DNA of 64,000 nt from Phymatolithon calcareum (Eukaryota; Rhodophyta; Florideophyceae; Hapalidiales): positions 372,001 through 436,000 of the forward strand of contig OZ345370.1 of the NCBI GenBank assembly GCA_977006965.1. Reading direction: 5' to 3'. Made by a program: the position numbers and the translations under genes. The notes under the pieces are model-generated. The model did not search any database. It was given only the letters and a program-made list of their open reading frames with translations, and was not told where the DNA came from. Within the stretch, counting starts at the first letter, position 1. The number at the start of each line of letters is the position of its first letter. Positions 1 through 9,700 of this stretch are shown one piece after another.

Positions 1-401
1 CATGTACAGTCAGACCTCGATAAATGGATGGGCAATGTGGAATGGTCCAATATTCTCAAAATCGAGGTTATTCTCAAGTCGACTTTTGAATCATAAGTTT
101 TGGATCACACGTGTGCCGAACAGTAGCCATATTCTACTGTACTGTATGCCAGTGGCAGGAGAAACATGAAAAGTACTTACAGTTTTCTACGAGTGAGGAT
201 ATGCTCCGTGTACGCTAAACAAAATTATAACAAAATTTAAGGTATGCCCCGTGACCTCGAAAATGAAGTAATGCTCCTATCAAATATTCTGGAATCCTTT
301 AATTTTCGTGAAATTTAGGCGGATACGGTTTTCGTGGAGCACTCGATTATGCTGCTAACCGAGGCTTTTCTAAAAAAGAGGTTCCAGTTATCGAGGTCTG
401 A

Positions 402-1275
402 GGCTGCTTCTATACGAAAAAAAATATGTTCATGTTCATGTTCGCTTATCATAAAAACCGTATCATAGCAAAAAATTTGTTGCTGGTATCTATACGACAA
501 CGGCGCACATGTTCATGTGTTTGCTCCTGATTTGCGCGGGAATCTCCAAACTTTTCGCGGTTCACTTCAAAACGATTACAGAAGATTCTGCTCTTGCCCC
601 TACTCTTGTTACACTTCTGATGACAACCTGCGCGCTCCAGTTGTGCCTGCTGTGAAGACCACTCAAAAGAATCTCCATACTGCCGCGGCGCTAGCCCGTT
701 GCCAGCAGCTCCCACGTGCATCACCCGAATACCACAGAACTCGTCGTTGCGCTTCCTGTGATGAATGATCCCACCAGTCACCACAATAACACTGCGACTT
801 TGATGCCGCCTGCTCCTGTGACAAAAAATCCCACCAGTCACCACAACGACACTGCGCGTTCGACTGCGCCCACCGATATCATGAACGACCCCACCTGTCA
901 ACGGAACACCACTGCAGCAGCGATAAAGGAAGCTGCTTTCGCTGCCTTGGAAATCGCGCTCGCTAGCATTGTCCGCGCCATTTGCCGAGTACGACACTGG
1001 GTGGAATTCGGGAGGGGTGTACGAGCTATCAGGCTGTGCCCCTACTGGCACGACGGCGAGTGAAATATGATAAAATGAACAAACATGGAAAGTTAACCTC
1101 TTTCCCGGAGAAAAAAGGTTCCGCAATATGTTCACACGGCGTCGTTTCATGTTGGCAATATGTTGGATGCAACTAAAGCTCGCCGTGAGCACTAGCCAAT
1201 TGCATGCCTTATAGTGTATGATAAGGCCAACATGAAAGCGAACATGAACATATTTTTTCTCGTATAGATACACCC
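402..1275. mobile_element. nested TIR element in MITE A (3-bp TSD)
   Basis: An 874-bp element sits inside the 3' terminal repeat of MITE A copy 1. Its ends are inverted repeats of roughly 35 bp: the left end begins GGCTGCTTCTATACGA and the right end, read backwards, begins GGGTGTATCTATACGA; both continue into an A-run and ATATGTTCATGTTC. TGA is duplicated at 399-401 and 1276-1278, and removing the element plus one TGA restores the MITE end exactly. A 3-bp duplication and GG termini recall PIF/Harbinger, but no transposase is recognisable, so the superfamily is open. Its core (about 520-1060) is GC-rich with no clear coding function. Confidence 0.75.
710..950. repeat. 60-bp imperfect tandem repeat
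   Basis: Units starting near 770, 830 and 890 share CCCACCAGTCACCACAA or close variants at exactly 60-bp spacing. A weaker unit starts near 710. The 60-bp period equals 20 codons, so the array could encode a repeated 20-residue motif on either strand, but no gene is established here. Confidence 0.7.
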
Positions 1276-1430
1276 TGACTGTATGTATGTTCAGCATGTT
1301 GGAAGCAGTGTAACGCGTTTTGTTACAAGTGTCACTCGAACATGCGCTCTCTACATGATGTGTCTTAACATATGTGTCGCTGTTTCTGTACTCGCGAGTA
1401 CGAAAACCAATTTCGCGCGCAATTGAACTA

Positions 1431-1828
1431 CAGTCAGACCTCGATAAATGGATGGGCAATGTGGAATGGTCCAATATTCTCAAAATCGAGGTTATTCTCA
1501 AGTCGACTTTTGAATCATAAGTTTTGGATCACACGTGTGCCGAACAGTAGCCATATTCTACTGTACTGTATGCCAATGGCAGGAGAAACATGAAAAGTAC
1601 TTACAGTTTTCTACGAGTGAGGATATGCTCCGTGTACGCTAAACAAAATTATAACAAAATTTAAGGTATGCCCCGTGACCTCGAAAATGAAGTAATGCTC
1701 CTATCAAATATTCTGGAATCCTTTAATTTTCGTTAAATTTAGGCGGATACGGTTTTCGTGGAGCACTCGATTATGCTGCTAACCGAGGTTATTCTAAAAA
1801 AGAGGTTCCATTTATCGAGGTCTGACTG
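1431..1828. mobile_element. pogo-like MITE A, copy 2 (intact)
   Basis: A complete 398-bp MITE is flanked by TA (1429-1430 and 1829-1830). Its terminal inverted repeats, starting CAGTCAGACCTCGATAAATG, are nearly perfect. The interior is AT-rich and has no coding capacity. It lies about 150 bp from copy 1 in the same orientation. Confidence 0.88.
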
Positions 1829-2930
1829 TACATGCGTTAAGAACGGCCCTCAGCGAGAAGCTGAAACTATTCGAAAGAAACCCAGTAAGCATTTTTCTGT
1901 AATGAATGATTACAGCTGAGCATTGGAGACTTTTGCTGACTTCATATTTGAAGATATTTCACTTGTTTCTACACATTTTCGTGAAACTGGATACCGTCCC
2001 GTCGGTGCAAACGACATAATTAAAATATGAGGAAAAGTACGCTAAATATCCACCTCTTGCAATAAAGAGAAAATTGCAAAAAAATTAAACTAGGACGATC
2101 CCTGTTCCTCGGTTCCACTCTCGAATCCGGTAGATGTACTTTCTACTGTAAGCCATCTAGTAGATTTTTCTCTGCACAAATACCGTACAGTACTCTCGAT
2201 CCTCCGGCGCAATGTTTCTTTGCACACATTCTCCGGCCACGGCGTCGTGATGTATGATAACAAACTGTTTTTGTTTCACAGATTCTCTTCACGCGCCTCG
2301 TTTTCGAGAATTTTTTCGCACGGGTCCGGAACGTAATATTACCTCTTGCAAGACCACTCAATGGCAGCAGACGCACTCTTTTAATTTGAAAGCTCAACGC
2401 CCGTGCTGACGACTGTCAAAGCCTCAAAGTGCCCTCCGGTATTGCTAATACACCGCAGATAAGCATTTCGGCGAGTAAGTGCTCGCCCGATATTCGGCTC
2501 CTCTGCTGTGCCGGCGGGTCGGGCGCTTATCGTCACATCAAATTTAAGAACGTGCGGTCTCATAAGTTATATCTCGACAGATGAAAACCACTCAAAAATT
2601 ACCATCGACCACTCGTACACTTGCCGGTATTAGTGACCAGCAATCGCACAAGAGCTGTGAGATTTCACGTCATTTTACGTACTATTTTGGGTTTTCATTT
2701 CTTCACGTCCTTCGAAGACTGAGGACCTCGGTCTGAGGGCCTTAGTTTCGCACCTGAGTGTTCTTTTATTCTCGGACGCATCGCGGGTACGTTAAATACA
2801 GTATTGGGGGTACTCCGTCATTCTGATAACACCTCTGTAGCCGAGAAAGTACATTACGACGAGCGGCAAACAGAGAAGAAGCGTGCTTACAACTAGATAG
2901 CAGGATTAACGCCCTGTCGTAGTCTAAGTG
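1829..2930. other. intergenic, no gene recognised
   Basis: I see no convincing gene. Bases 2029-2070 (GAGGAAAAGTACGCTAAATA onward) resemble the terminal repeat of the Mutator-like element at 28287-30589, so a decayed MULE end probably lies here. Confidence 0.4.
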
Positions 2931-3425
2931 CAGTCTATCCTCGATTTTTGAATAGGCAATGTCAGCTATGATACCCTGATATTCAAAAATGGAGGTTGTT
3001 CATGTATCGAAGTCGTATCATAGCGAAATTAAAAAAATTACAGCTCAACATTACAATTTATGTCAACTTTGAAGAAGCTGTGCTGCACCACATTGGGAAT
3101 CCAGCCGATATTTGTAGGCGGAACAGCGTCATTGAGGATTTCCCGGCTGAGCTGCACATCGCAATTGTTCACGTGCTCCAAGCTGCCCAAGGGACTCCTC
3201 TCATAGAAAATCTCCAATGGTGGACGTTGAAAACAGGAGGCCTAAAAATAATCAAAAAATAGCCTTTCGGTTTGAAGCTATGAGTTTAGATATTCTATAT
3301 TCGAGAATTCAGTAATCCTTTATTTTCGTTAAAATTTAAGTCGAAACCGACCTGGGACAGGCATTCTGTATTCAAAAAATCGTGGATATTCAAAAATCGG
3401 AGATGCAAAAATCGAGGATCGACTG
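2931..3425 (+). mobile_element. pogo-like MITE B, copy 1
   Basis: An AT-rich 495-bp element has inverted ends: CAGTCTATCCTCGATTTTTG at the left, and the right end ATCGAGGATCGACTG followed by TA (3426-3427). A second copy of the same sequence lies inverted at 31181-31671. It encodes no transposase. The CAGTC...CCTCGAT terminus resembles that of MITE A, so both probably used related pogo-type transposases. Confidence 0.8.
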
Positions 3426-3584
3426 TAGAGGTAAAGAAGAGAAACACTGCTTGCTAGCCCCATGGGGAAATAATTATTCATTATTTTCGGTACTATTCCA
3501 GAAGAATTCTAACGTAGGGGCAGTTGCATACTTCAAGCGTTTACTTTTTTATTATTATTCAAGTTTATTTAAAATCTCCACTGA

Positions 3585-3683
3585 CTTCCGAAGATATGGG
3601 CAAGGCTTCCTCTGATGCTACCGACCTTTGTGCAGCTCACGAAACGCCCACCAAAATGGCGGACAGGAAAACTCAGGATTCAA
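3585..3683 (+). repeat. dispersed repeat, copy 1 (pair at 58751-58850)
   Basis: About 100 bp here, starting TCCGAAGATATGGGCAA, recur with about 85% identity by eye at 58751-58850. In one frame both copies read SEDMG-ASSDAT...AAHETPT, so this may be a remnant of a repeated coding segment. The family is not recognised. Confidence 0.6.
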
Positions 3684-3742
3684 GCGTTTACTGCTTTTTC
3701 CACTACACTGCAGCAAAAGTTCTTATTCGGCACAGAACATGA

Positions 3743-5122
3743 TTACATAATAGTACATCCCCGGAAGTCATTTTCCGCACGAACCTTAAAATCAGTCCAG
3801 TAATTCTTCGGCAAGCTGCCCATATCAGTAACCACATAATCCTCTTCCGGCACGCGAACGGCAGCAGCGTTCCAAATCATGTTTGCTACCTCGAGATCAT
3901 AAATATCGCTATGACTCTCGATGACTTCACTGCTCTCCACATTGTAACAGTGCCGCGGCTTGAAATCGAATTTCTGCTTCGGTTTGCCCTCCTCGTCCTG
4001 CAGTTTCTTAGCGACATTTGGCATAGGGTTCGTATCCAGAAATCCAACTCTTCCAGCTGGTTTGTTGTGAAACACATCGTATCCTATAAGCGCAAGGTCA
4101 CGCCTGAATACAGTCTCCGCGATGGGTCCGGCGACTGGGAGAAGTTTTGACGTCAGGGGACGGTACGCTCCACTGCGCGCGAGTGACTTGCTGTCCAGTG
4201 CACCTTGGGCGACGACAATGGAGTGTACCTTGCGTGAGATAAGCGAGCCTGGAGCGCGTCCGATTGCCGCTGAACATACGACATGTCCGCCAAGACTGTG
4301 ACCGAAGAGGTTGAAGCGGACTGCTGGCGGCGCGTGACGCATGAGGTCAGCAAGAAGGACGTGAACGCCGCGACTGCCAACGTTACTCGCGCGTCGCTCA
4401 AATTGACCAAAAACAATGTCCTGCACAAAGAATATCATTCCGCCTTCCCTTTTGTTTTCAGCTACCTCAGAGATACGCTTTTCAATAATCGGTGCCATTT
4501 CAGCACTGTGTTTCACTCCATCGTCGATGATGCTGCTGTCATCGTGCTTCTTGACTCCCTGTTGCGCAATCTGCGATGTGATGGTGACCAGATTTTTCTT
4601 AATGGATTCCTTGACCTTCGATTTTGTCTCGTGGTCCTCAGTAGAGTACGATGAGACGTCTTGTACCAAGCCGTTGATGGCTTGCGAGTACGAATTGTCC
4701 ATACTCATGGAGAAGGCCTCTGCACCCGAAAGATCATCGTCGCTGGAGGATTCTCGCAGTACTTTGACGATGTCATCGAAGCGCGCTTTGTTCTTGGGGT
4801 CTGGCTCCTCATTTAGGGTGGTCACGAGGGACGGCCAACTGACGGAGATGTAAAGCGGCTTAACGCCTTCCGGAATCGTTTCCTCCATGGATTTGACTGT
4901 GCGATTGGCGAAATCGACGGAGCCGTCAATGCGAGGACCGGTCATCCAGCCATGCGATAGCACGAAGACGTCCGTGTAGCCTTTGGTCGCGTCCTTGATT
5001 TCGCGGCGCATAAGTTTGACGACGTCGACATCGCTGCGGTCACGCTCGTAGCCTCCGGCATCGACGTCATAGATGTAGTAGCCGGTATCACCAACCTTGA
5101 CGTAAAATGGCTTTGTTTCCAT
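3743..5122 (-). CDS. alpha/beta-hydrolase fold protein
   Basis: The predicted product has 459 residues, starting at the ATG that reads METKPFYVKV. The nucleophile elbow GHSLGG is at residues 274-279 with Ser276, and an HGW oxyanion-type motif is near residue 57. A late His (about 404, in ESHSD) is a candidate for the catalytic triad. This fits a lipase/esterase-like hydrolase that probably acts on an ester or lipid; the substrate is unknown. An insertion rich in Ser, Asp and Lys (about 120-230) separates the oxyanion motif from the nucleophile elbow. Upstream of the ATG, a pyrimidine tract ending in TTGCAG (about 5174-5189, minus sense) looks like a splice acceptor, so a 5' intron or an extra N-terminal exon is possible. 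No signal peptide is obvious. The fold is fairly sure; the function is not. Confidence 0.75.
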   Translation of the reverse strand: METKPFYVKVGDTGYYIYDVDAGGYERDRSDVDVVKLMRREIKDATKGYTDVFVLSHGWMTGPRIDGSVDFANRTVKSMEETIPEGVKPLYISVSWPSLVTTLNEEPDPKNKARFDDIVKVLRESSSDDDLSGAEAFSMSMDNSYSQAINGLVQDVSSYSTEDHETKSKVKESIKKNLVTITSQIAQQGVKKHDDSSIIDDGVKHSAEMAPIIEKRISEVAENKREGGMIFFVQDIVFGQFERRASNVGSRGVHVLLADLMRHAPPAVRFNLFGHSLGGHVVCSAAIGRAPGSLISRKVHSIVVAQGALDSKSLARSGAYRPLTSKLLPVAGPIAETVFRRDLALIGYDVFHNKPAGRVGFLDTNPMPNVAKKLQDEEGKPKQKFDFKPRHCYNVESSEVIESHSDIYDLEVANMIWNAAAVRVPEEDYVVTDMGSLPKNYWTDFKVRAENDFRGCTIM

Positions 5123-5984
5123 TGCGCGGCCAACTGGACTGCCTCGTGACGAGACTGTGCGGCGAGCGTAATTTCTGCAATAGAAAAAACTCGGAGGTGT
5201 ACTTATGGAGACATGAGATATAATGTGCAACACTGAGGTGAACCCCCAAGAGGATCAGATGATAAAAATGGAATATTTTATGAAACTGGTGTTGCAGACG
5301 CATCGTTTATGGCCAACTACAGCAAGGATTTCTTCACACAAAACATACAGCATCTGGTCAGCACTACTGCATATACGGTCTACACAGTGGAAGGTAGCAA
5401 TTGAGGAAGCCTTGCCCGTATATTCGTAAGACTGTGAGGCTTTTAAATAAACTCCAATCAAAAAAAAAAACTACTGCATATACAGTATGCATATCTCGTC
5501 GGCACTACTGTACTGTCTAGTTTACTGAAATTTTCCCTCAATTGAGGGTATGAGATTCATACAATTTTTTTGCAAACGAAAGCTCTCCAATATCAAGCTC
5601 TTCGACAGCGTTAAGCTTATGGATAACAACAACGCGCTTCGTGAAACAGTCTCAACCAAATGAATGCAAACAGATGCATGTTTCGCCACCATAAAGCTTG
5701 CTACATGATGAACATATGGCAGTCATTTTCCTCACTTTGCAAACTTTGCGGTTGATTTGCGCCGCAAAAGTAGTCGTCATGGTATTCGAATTCTTCATTT
5801 TCTTCTCGCTGGGAATGAAGCGGGTTCGAACACCGCTCTCTAACGTAATTGCACGATATGAATTGAATGAATGTTGAAGAGTAGTACTGGAGTTAAATGC
5901 AGTATAGATGAATTGCTGGATCAGTACTTCATGTTATCTTTGCTGCATCACGCGCTGCTGACACTCTGGATGACCTTCAGAGAT
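5123..5984. other. intergenic with palindrome motif
   Basis: No gene is recognised. An AGGCTTTTAAATAAA stretch followed by A10 near 5428-5470 looks like the 3' end of a retroposed sequence. CCCTCAATTGAGGG at 5535-5548, preceded by GTCTAGTTTACTGAAATTTT, matches the end of the element at 44605-46565 and is probably a fragment of that family. Confidence 0.45.
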
Positions 5985-6468
5985 TAGAAACGAGTTATCA
6001 ACCAAGAAAGTTGCCGGAATATGTTCACACGAAGCGACCATTGGAGCAGTGGGTTCGTCGTTCGACGCCGAAATATTCTCGGCGGTCTGAACTTTTGAGG
6101 AGATAGAACACTTGCGAATCCCATACGTACACCACATTCGCTGGTTTGCAGACAGAAGAAGCGTCCTTGATGCACTGACCGGGCAACAATAGATGTATGG
6201 GGAGATGACAAGCTGTCGGATACTATGGGAAGGCAGATTGAAGGCATGATCACTTTCGAAGCAATTTGGATCTCAAGCTACTGCGGGCTCGCTGGGAACG
6301 AAAAAACGGACGTCCTTGCTCGAAAAGGCATTACGGAGTCAAGTCTGGTGACCCATCAAAATATAGCCTTAACCATAGAATCTGCGCCGTCGATTGTCAA
6401 TCGGCACCTGTCGACAAAGCTTAGGAGTATGCAGTTGTTACCCCCAGAGCGCAATATAAGCCACAAGC
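5985..6468 (+). pseudogene. LINE RNase H remnant, 5' part
   Basis: In broken frames this stretch encodes the RNase H domain of the same LINE family as 59442-61674. Recognisable pieces include HIRWFADRRSVLDALTGQ and the CGLAGNEKTDVLARKGITES region (compare CGIPGNEKADELARRGITES). It carries several stops and indels. It is cut by the LTR retrotransposon at 6469 and continues at 11574: joining ISHK to RADTTLNQL across the insertion restores the LINE reading frame. It is a dead copy. Confidence 0.75.
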
Positions 6469-6655
6469 TGTAGACACGCAATGCTGCACGAGAGTAATTA
6501 GGAACAATTACATTCTCTGTGATATCATAACGCCCCTGCCCATTTGAAGCGGCGATCCTGATCGCACCTTAGACTGGGCATCTCATCATCGCATCACAGA
6601 GAATCACCCATTTCGAGATAAACCTTACCTTCTCTTTTCACTCACAGTGATTACA
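6469..6655 (+). repeat. 5' LTR of chromovirus
   Basis: 187 bp, starting TGTAGACACG and ending GTGATTACA. It contains a perfect 12-bp inverted repeat, ATTCTCTGTGAT at 6512-6523 and its complement at 6593-6604, which could fold in the transcript. Confidence 0.92.
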
Positions 6656-6711
6656 GAAATTTCTTTCCTGCAGGAGAATGTTAGAGTGTTAAGACGAAGA
6701 TTGTTCAAGAA

Positions 6712-9700
6712 ATGGATGACCATCGAACCATGGGAAGCGGAAGTATTTCGTCGGCGCAACCTTCCGATCGGCAACCAACCGCCGTGCTGTTCCAACCCGT
6801 GAGCCACCCGATTTTGCGGAGCCTCGACCCAAGAGTTGTAACAAGGTTTTTGAAGGAGAGGAAGCGGTACGAAGATGAGGTCAACGAGAAGAAGAAGGAA
6901 GTCCCGGCGATGACGGTGGCATCTTACAAGGTGTCTATCGACAGGAGCCTTCTCGAGTCTATGTTCTTCCTTGGGAAGTTCAATGACATATCAAGAGCTA
7001 AGACAGCTGAAGCTCTGACATCAAACGATATTCAAAAGTTTATTGAAGGTTTGGTGCAAAAGAATGAAGACGACCAGGTACACCCGGAAATCATAGAGAA
7101 GGCTCTACACGGCCTTCGAATGCCAATGCACGTCGTACAAGCAGAGGCGAGGATTCTGGAGTTTGCTACAGATTTCTTTTCAAGATTAGAAGAAGCTGGG
7201 TACCCGAACTTCAAGCAAAACAATCCGAAGAAAACCATAGCCTTAATGCAGGATAAGGTTTTTCCAACAAATTTGAAGAAGGTAATGGAAAGGCACCTCG
7301 AATATCAGCAAGGATTGAAGCAGGACCTCAGAGCCTATATCAATTTACTGTGCAAGGAAGCTGAGATATGCCAAAGGGCAGAAGGCATGCGCCCCAAGGT
7401 TACAAACTCAACACCGAAGAAGACGCAAAAATATGAATTCCAAGTGGACACGAAACCAAAGAAGTGGATTCCAATGTGTCTTAATCCCCCATGTGAGGCC
7501 AAAGGAAAAAGGCACTTCCTACGCGACTGCGAAGATTGCGAAGAAGGCGAGAAGAAACGGCTACTGGAGGAATACAAGAAGAAGAAAACGAAACAGAAAG
7601 GCGCGAAGAAAGTGTCGAGCCGAAACAGTGACGCATATCCAACAAATACCACACTCATCAAGGCAAGATTTGGGGGAGTGGAATCAAGACTGATATGCGC
7701 GGATGCGGGGTCAGATATCAATCTGATGCCTCCGGACCTTTACGCAACGTTAATGGAAACCGGGGCCCGAATCGAAACGAAGACGTTCCAGAATGAACGC
7801 AAATATGGATTGGCAGCAGCAACCAATTCAGAGAACAAACCTATCTATATCTCCTGCAATAAGGAGGTGAAGGTTACAACAGAGCTCTTCATCCGTCATG
7901 CAAAAACGCTCACAATACGAGAATTGGTGTGGCAGGTTGCAGACCAAGAGGTTAAAGAGCCCCTACTCGGACGACCAATACTAGAAGCACTTGGACTAGA
8001 CACAAAAAGCGTCCTTGAAGCAGCATGCGATCGATATGAAGGTGTTGTGCAAGCTAATCATCTCATCAATGAAAAGCAGTATCGTGAAGGAACTATTGCC
8101 AGAATCATGTCAGATGGAGTATATCATTCCGATAAGGCCGCTTATGATTACGATGACGGATCTGACAGCGATGAAGACTGGTTGGACTTGGATACCGATA
8201 CCAAGGAGGAGATGGACGAAGCTCTGGCAAAAATGATGACTAAAGCAGCGGAAGAAGGACTGTCAAAATCTGGACAGGAAACGTTACGCGAGATGCTAGA
8301 AACGTATCGAGATGTTTTCAGATTACGCCTTGGAAATGACCCGCCCGCTAGGGTCGAACCGATGAGAGTCGTATTGAAGCCCGGCATCACACCAGTGATA
8401 TGCAAGCCGAGGCGATACACGGCCGACCAACCCGATTTCATGTCCAAGTATATGTCCAAGTTAGAGGAGTATGGGTTTATTGCGCCTAACTCAAACGCCA
8501 CGTGGGCCGCAGCACCACTATTGGTACCGAAAGCACCACCAGCGAATTATCGAATGACGTTCGATTTAACCCCGGCGAATGCAAGGACGGTACCTGTGTC
8601 ATGGCCAATGCCGAATATTGATGCAGAACTCATGGATGTCGCTGGTAGCAAGTTCTTTGCTACGATGGACTTTTGCAGTGGGTACTGGCAACTACCCCTG
8701 GACGAAGAAGGTCAGAATGCGCACAGTTTCCACACGCCATTTGGGATATTCAAGCCATTACGGACATTGCAAGGTGCGATGAACAGCGGAGCGAATTTTC
8801 AATCCCGAGTCGAACCGTGCTTTGTGACCCTGCGAGAATTTTTGAAGGCTTGGCTTGACGATTTTCTTTTTCACGCAAAAACAGAACCAAGTCTTTTAAT
8901 GGCATTGAGAGAATGTCTCAAGATTTGTGAAGAGAGACAACTGAAAATCAGCGCAAGGAAGTCTGTGCTATTCACTAAGCAAGTACGTTGGTGTGGCCGA
9001 CTAATTGATGAACATGGGATACAATGTGATCCCCGGAGACTCAGTGGTCTCAAAGAGATACATATGCCCAAGAATGCAGCAGAGCTATGCCAATACTTAC
9101 ACTGCGTCCAGTGGATGGCTTCAAGTATACCTGATTTCGCACACCGAAGTGAAGCGCTACGAAGCGTTCTGGAAACTGCTTACGACAAAGCGGGGTCGCG
9201 CAAGAAGAAAGCGATTCAAAAATTTTCGTTGGACAGCCTCGGGTGGGGACCAGAACACGAAGAGTCATTCAAGTCGCTGCAAGAAACTCTCCGAAATGCG
9301 GTAAAGCTATCACACCGAGACTATAGCAAAGCGATCTGTATATTTACGGATGCCTCGGATGCGCATTGGGCCGCCGTGGTTACGCAATGCGATGAGAGCG
9401 AACTGGCAAAGGACATAATGCAGCAAAAGCATGAGCCGCTGGCATTTCTTAGTTCATCTTTCAAGAGAGCACAAGAACGATGGAGCACATTCGAGAAGGA
9501 AGCCTATGCCATTTTGAAGTGCTTCCGGAAGCTCGACTACATGCTCGCAGGGGAAACAAACATCCACCTATACACTGATCATAGGAACCTGCTATTTGCA
9601 TTTCATCCGATGGTAATGGTACCAACGATTGGCAGCCACGTGATCAGCAAGGTTCAAAGATGGGCCGTGTACTTATCGGCGTTCTCGTACACAATTGATC

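Larger units (their letters stand above)
7..1281. mobile_element. pogo-like MITE A, copy 1 (interrupted)
   Basis: This is a non-autonomous DNA transposon of the pogo/Tigger type. With the insertion at 402-1275 removed it is 398 bp long (7-401 plus 1279-1281), the same length as the copy at 1431-1828. It starts CAGTCAGACCTCGATAAATG and ends with the inverted form. TA flanks it on both sides (5-6 and 1282-1283), the target site of the Tc1/mariner superfamily. I count about five differences from copy 2, so both copies moved recently. It encodes no transposase; mobilisation in trans is inferred. Confidence 0.85.

Noticed and set aside
449-1501. 350-codon open frame on the minus strand
   Set aside because: It runs across the borders of the nested element and into MITE A copy 2, so it cannot be an ancestral gene. 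The open frame is helped by the 60-bp repeat and GC-rich core.
5821-5850. tRNA B-box-like GGTTCGAACACC
   Set aside because: No A box or stems at the right distance.
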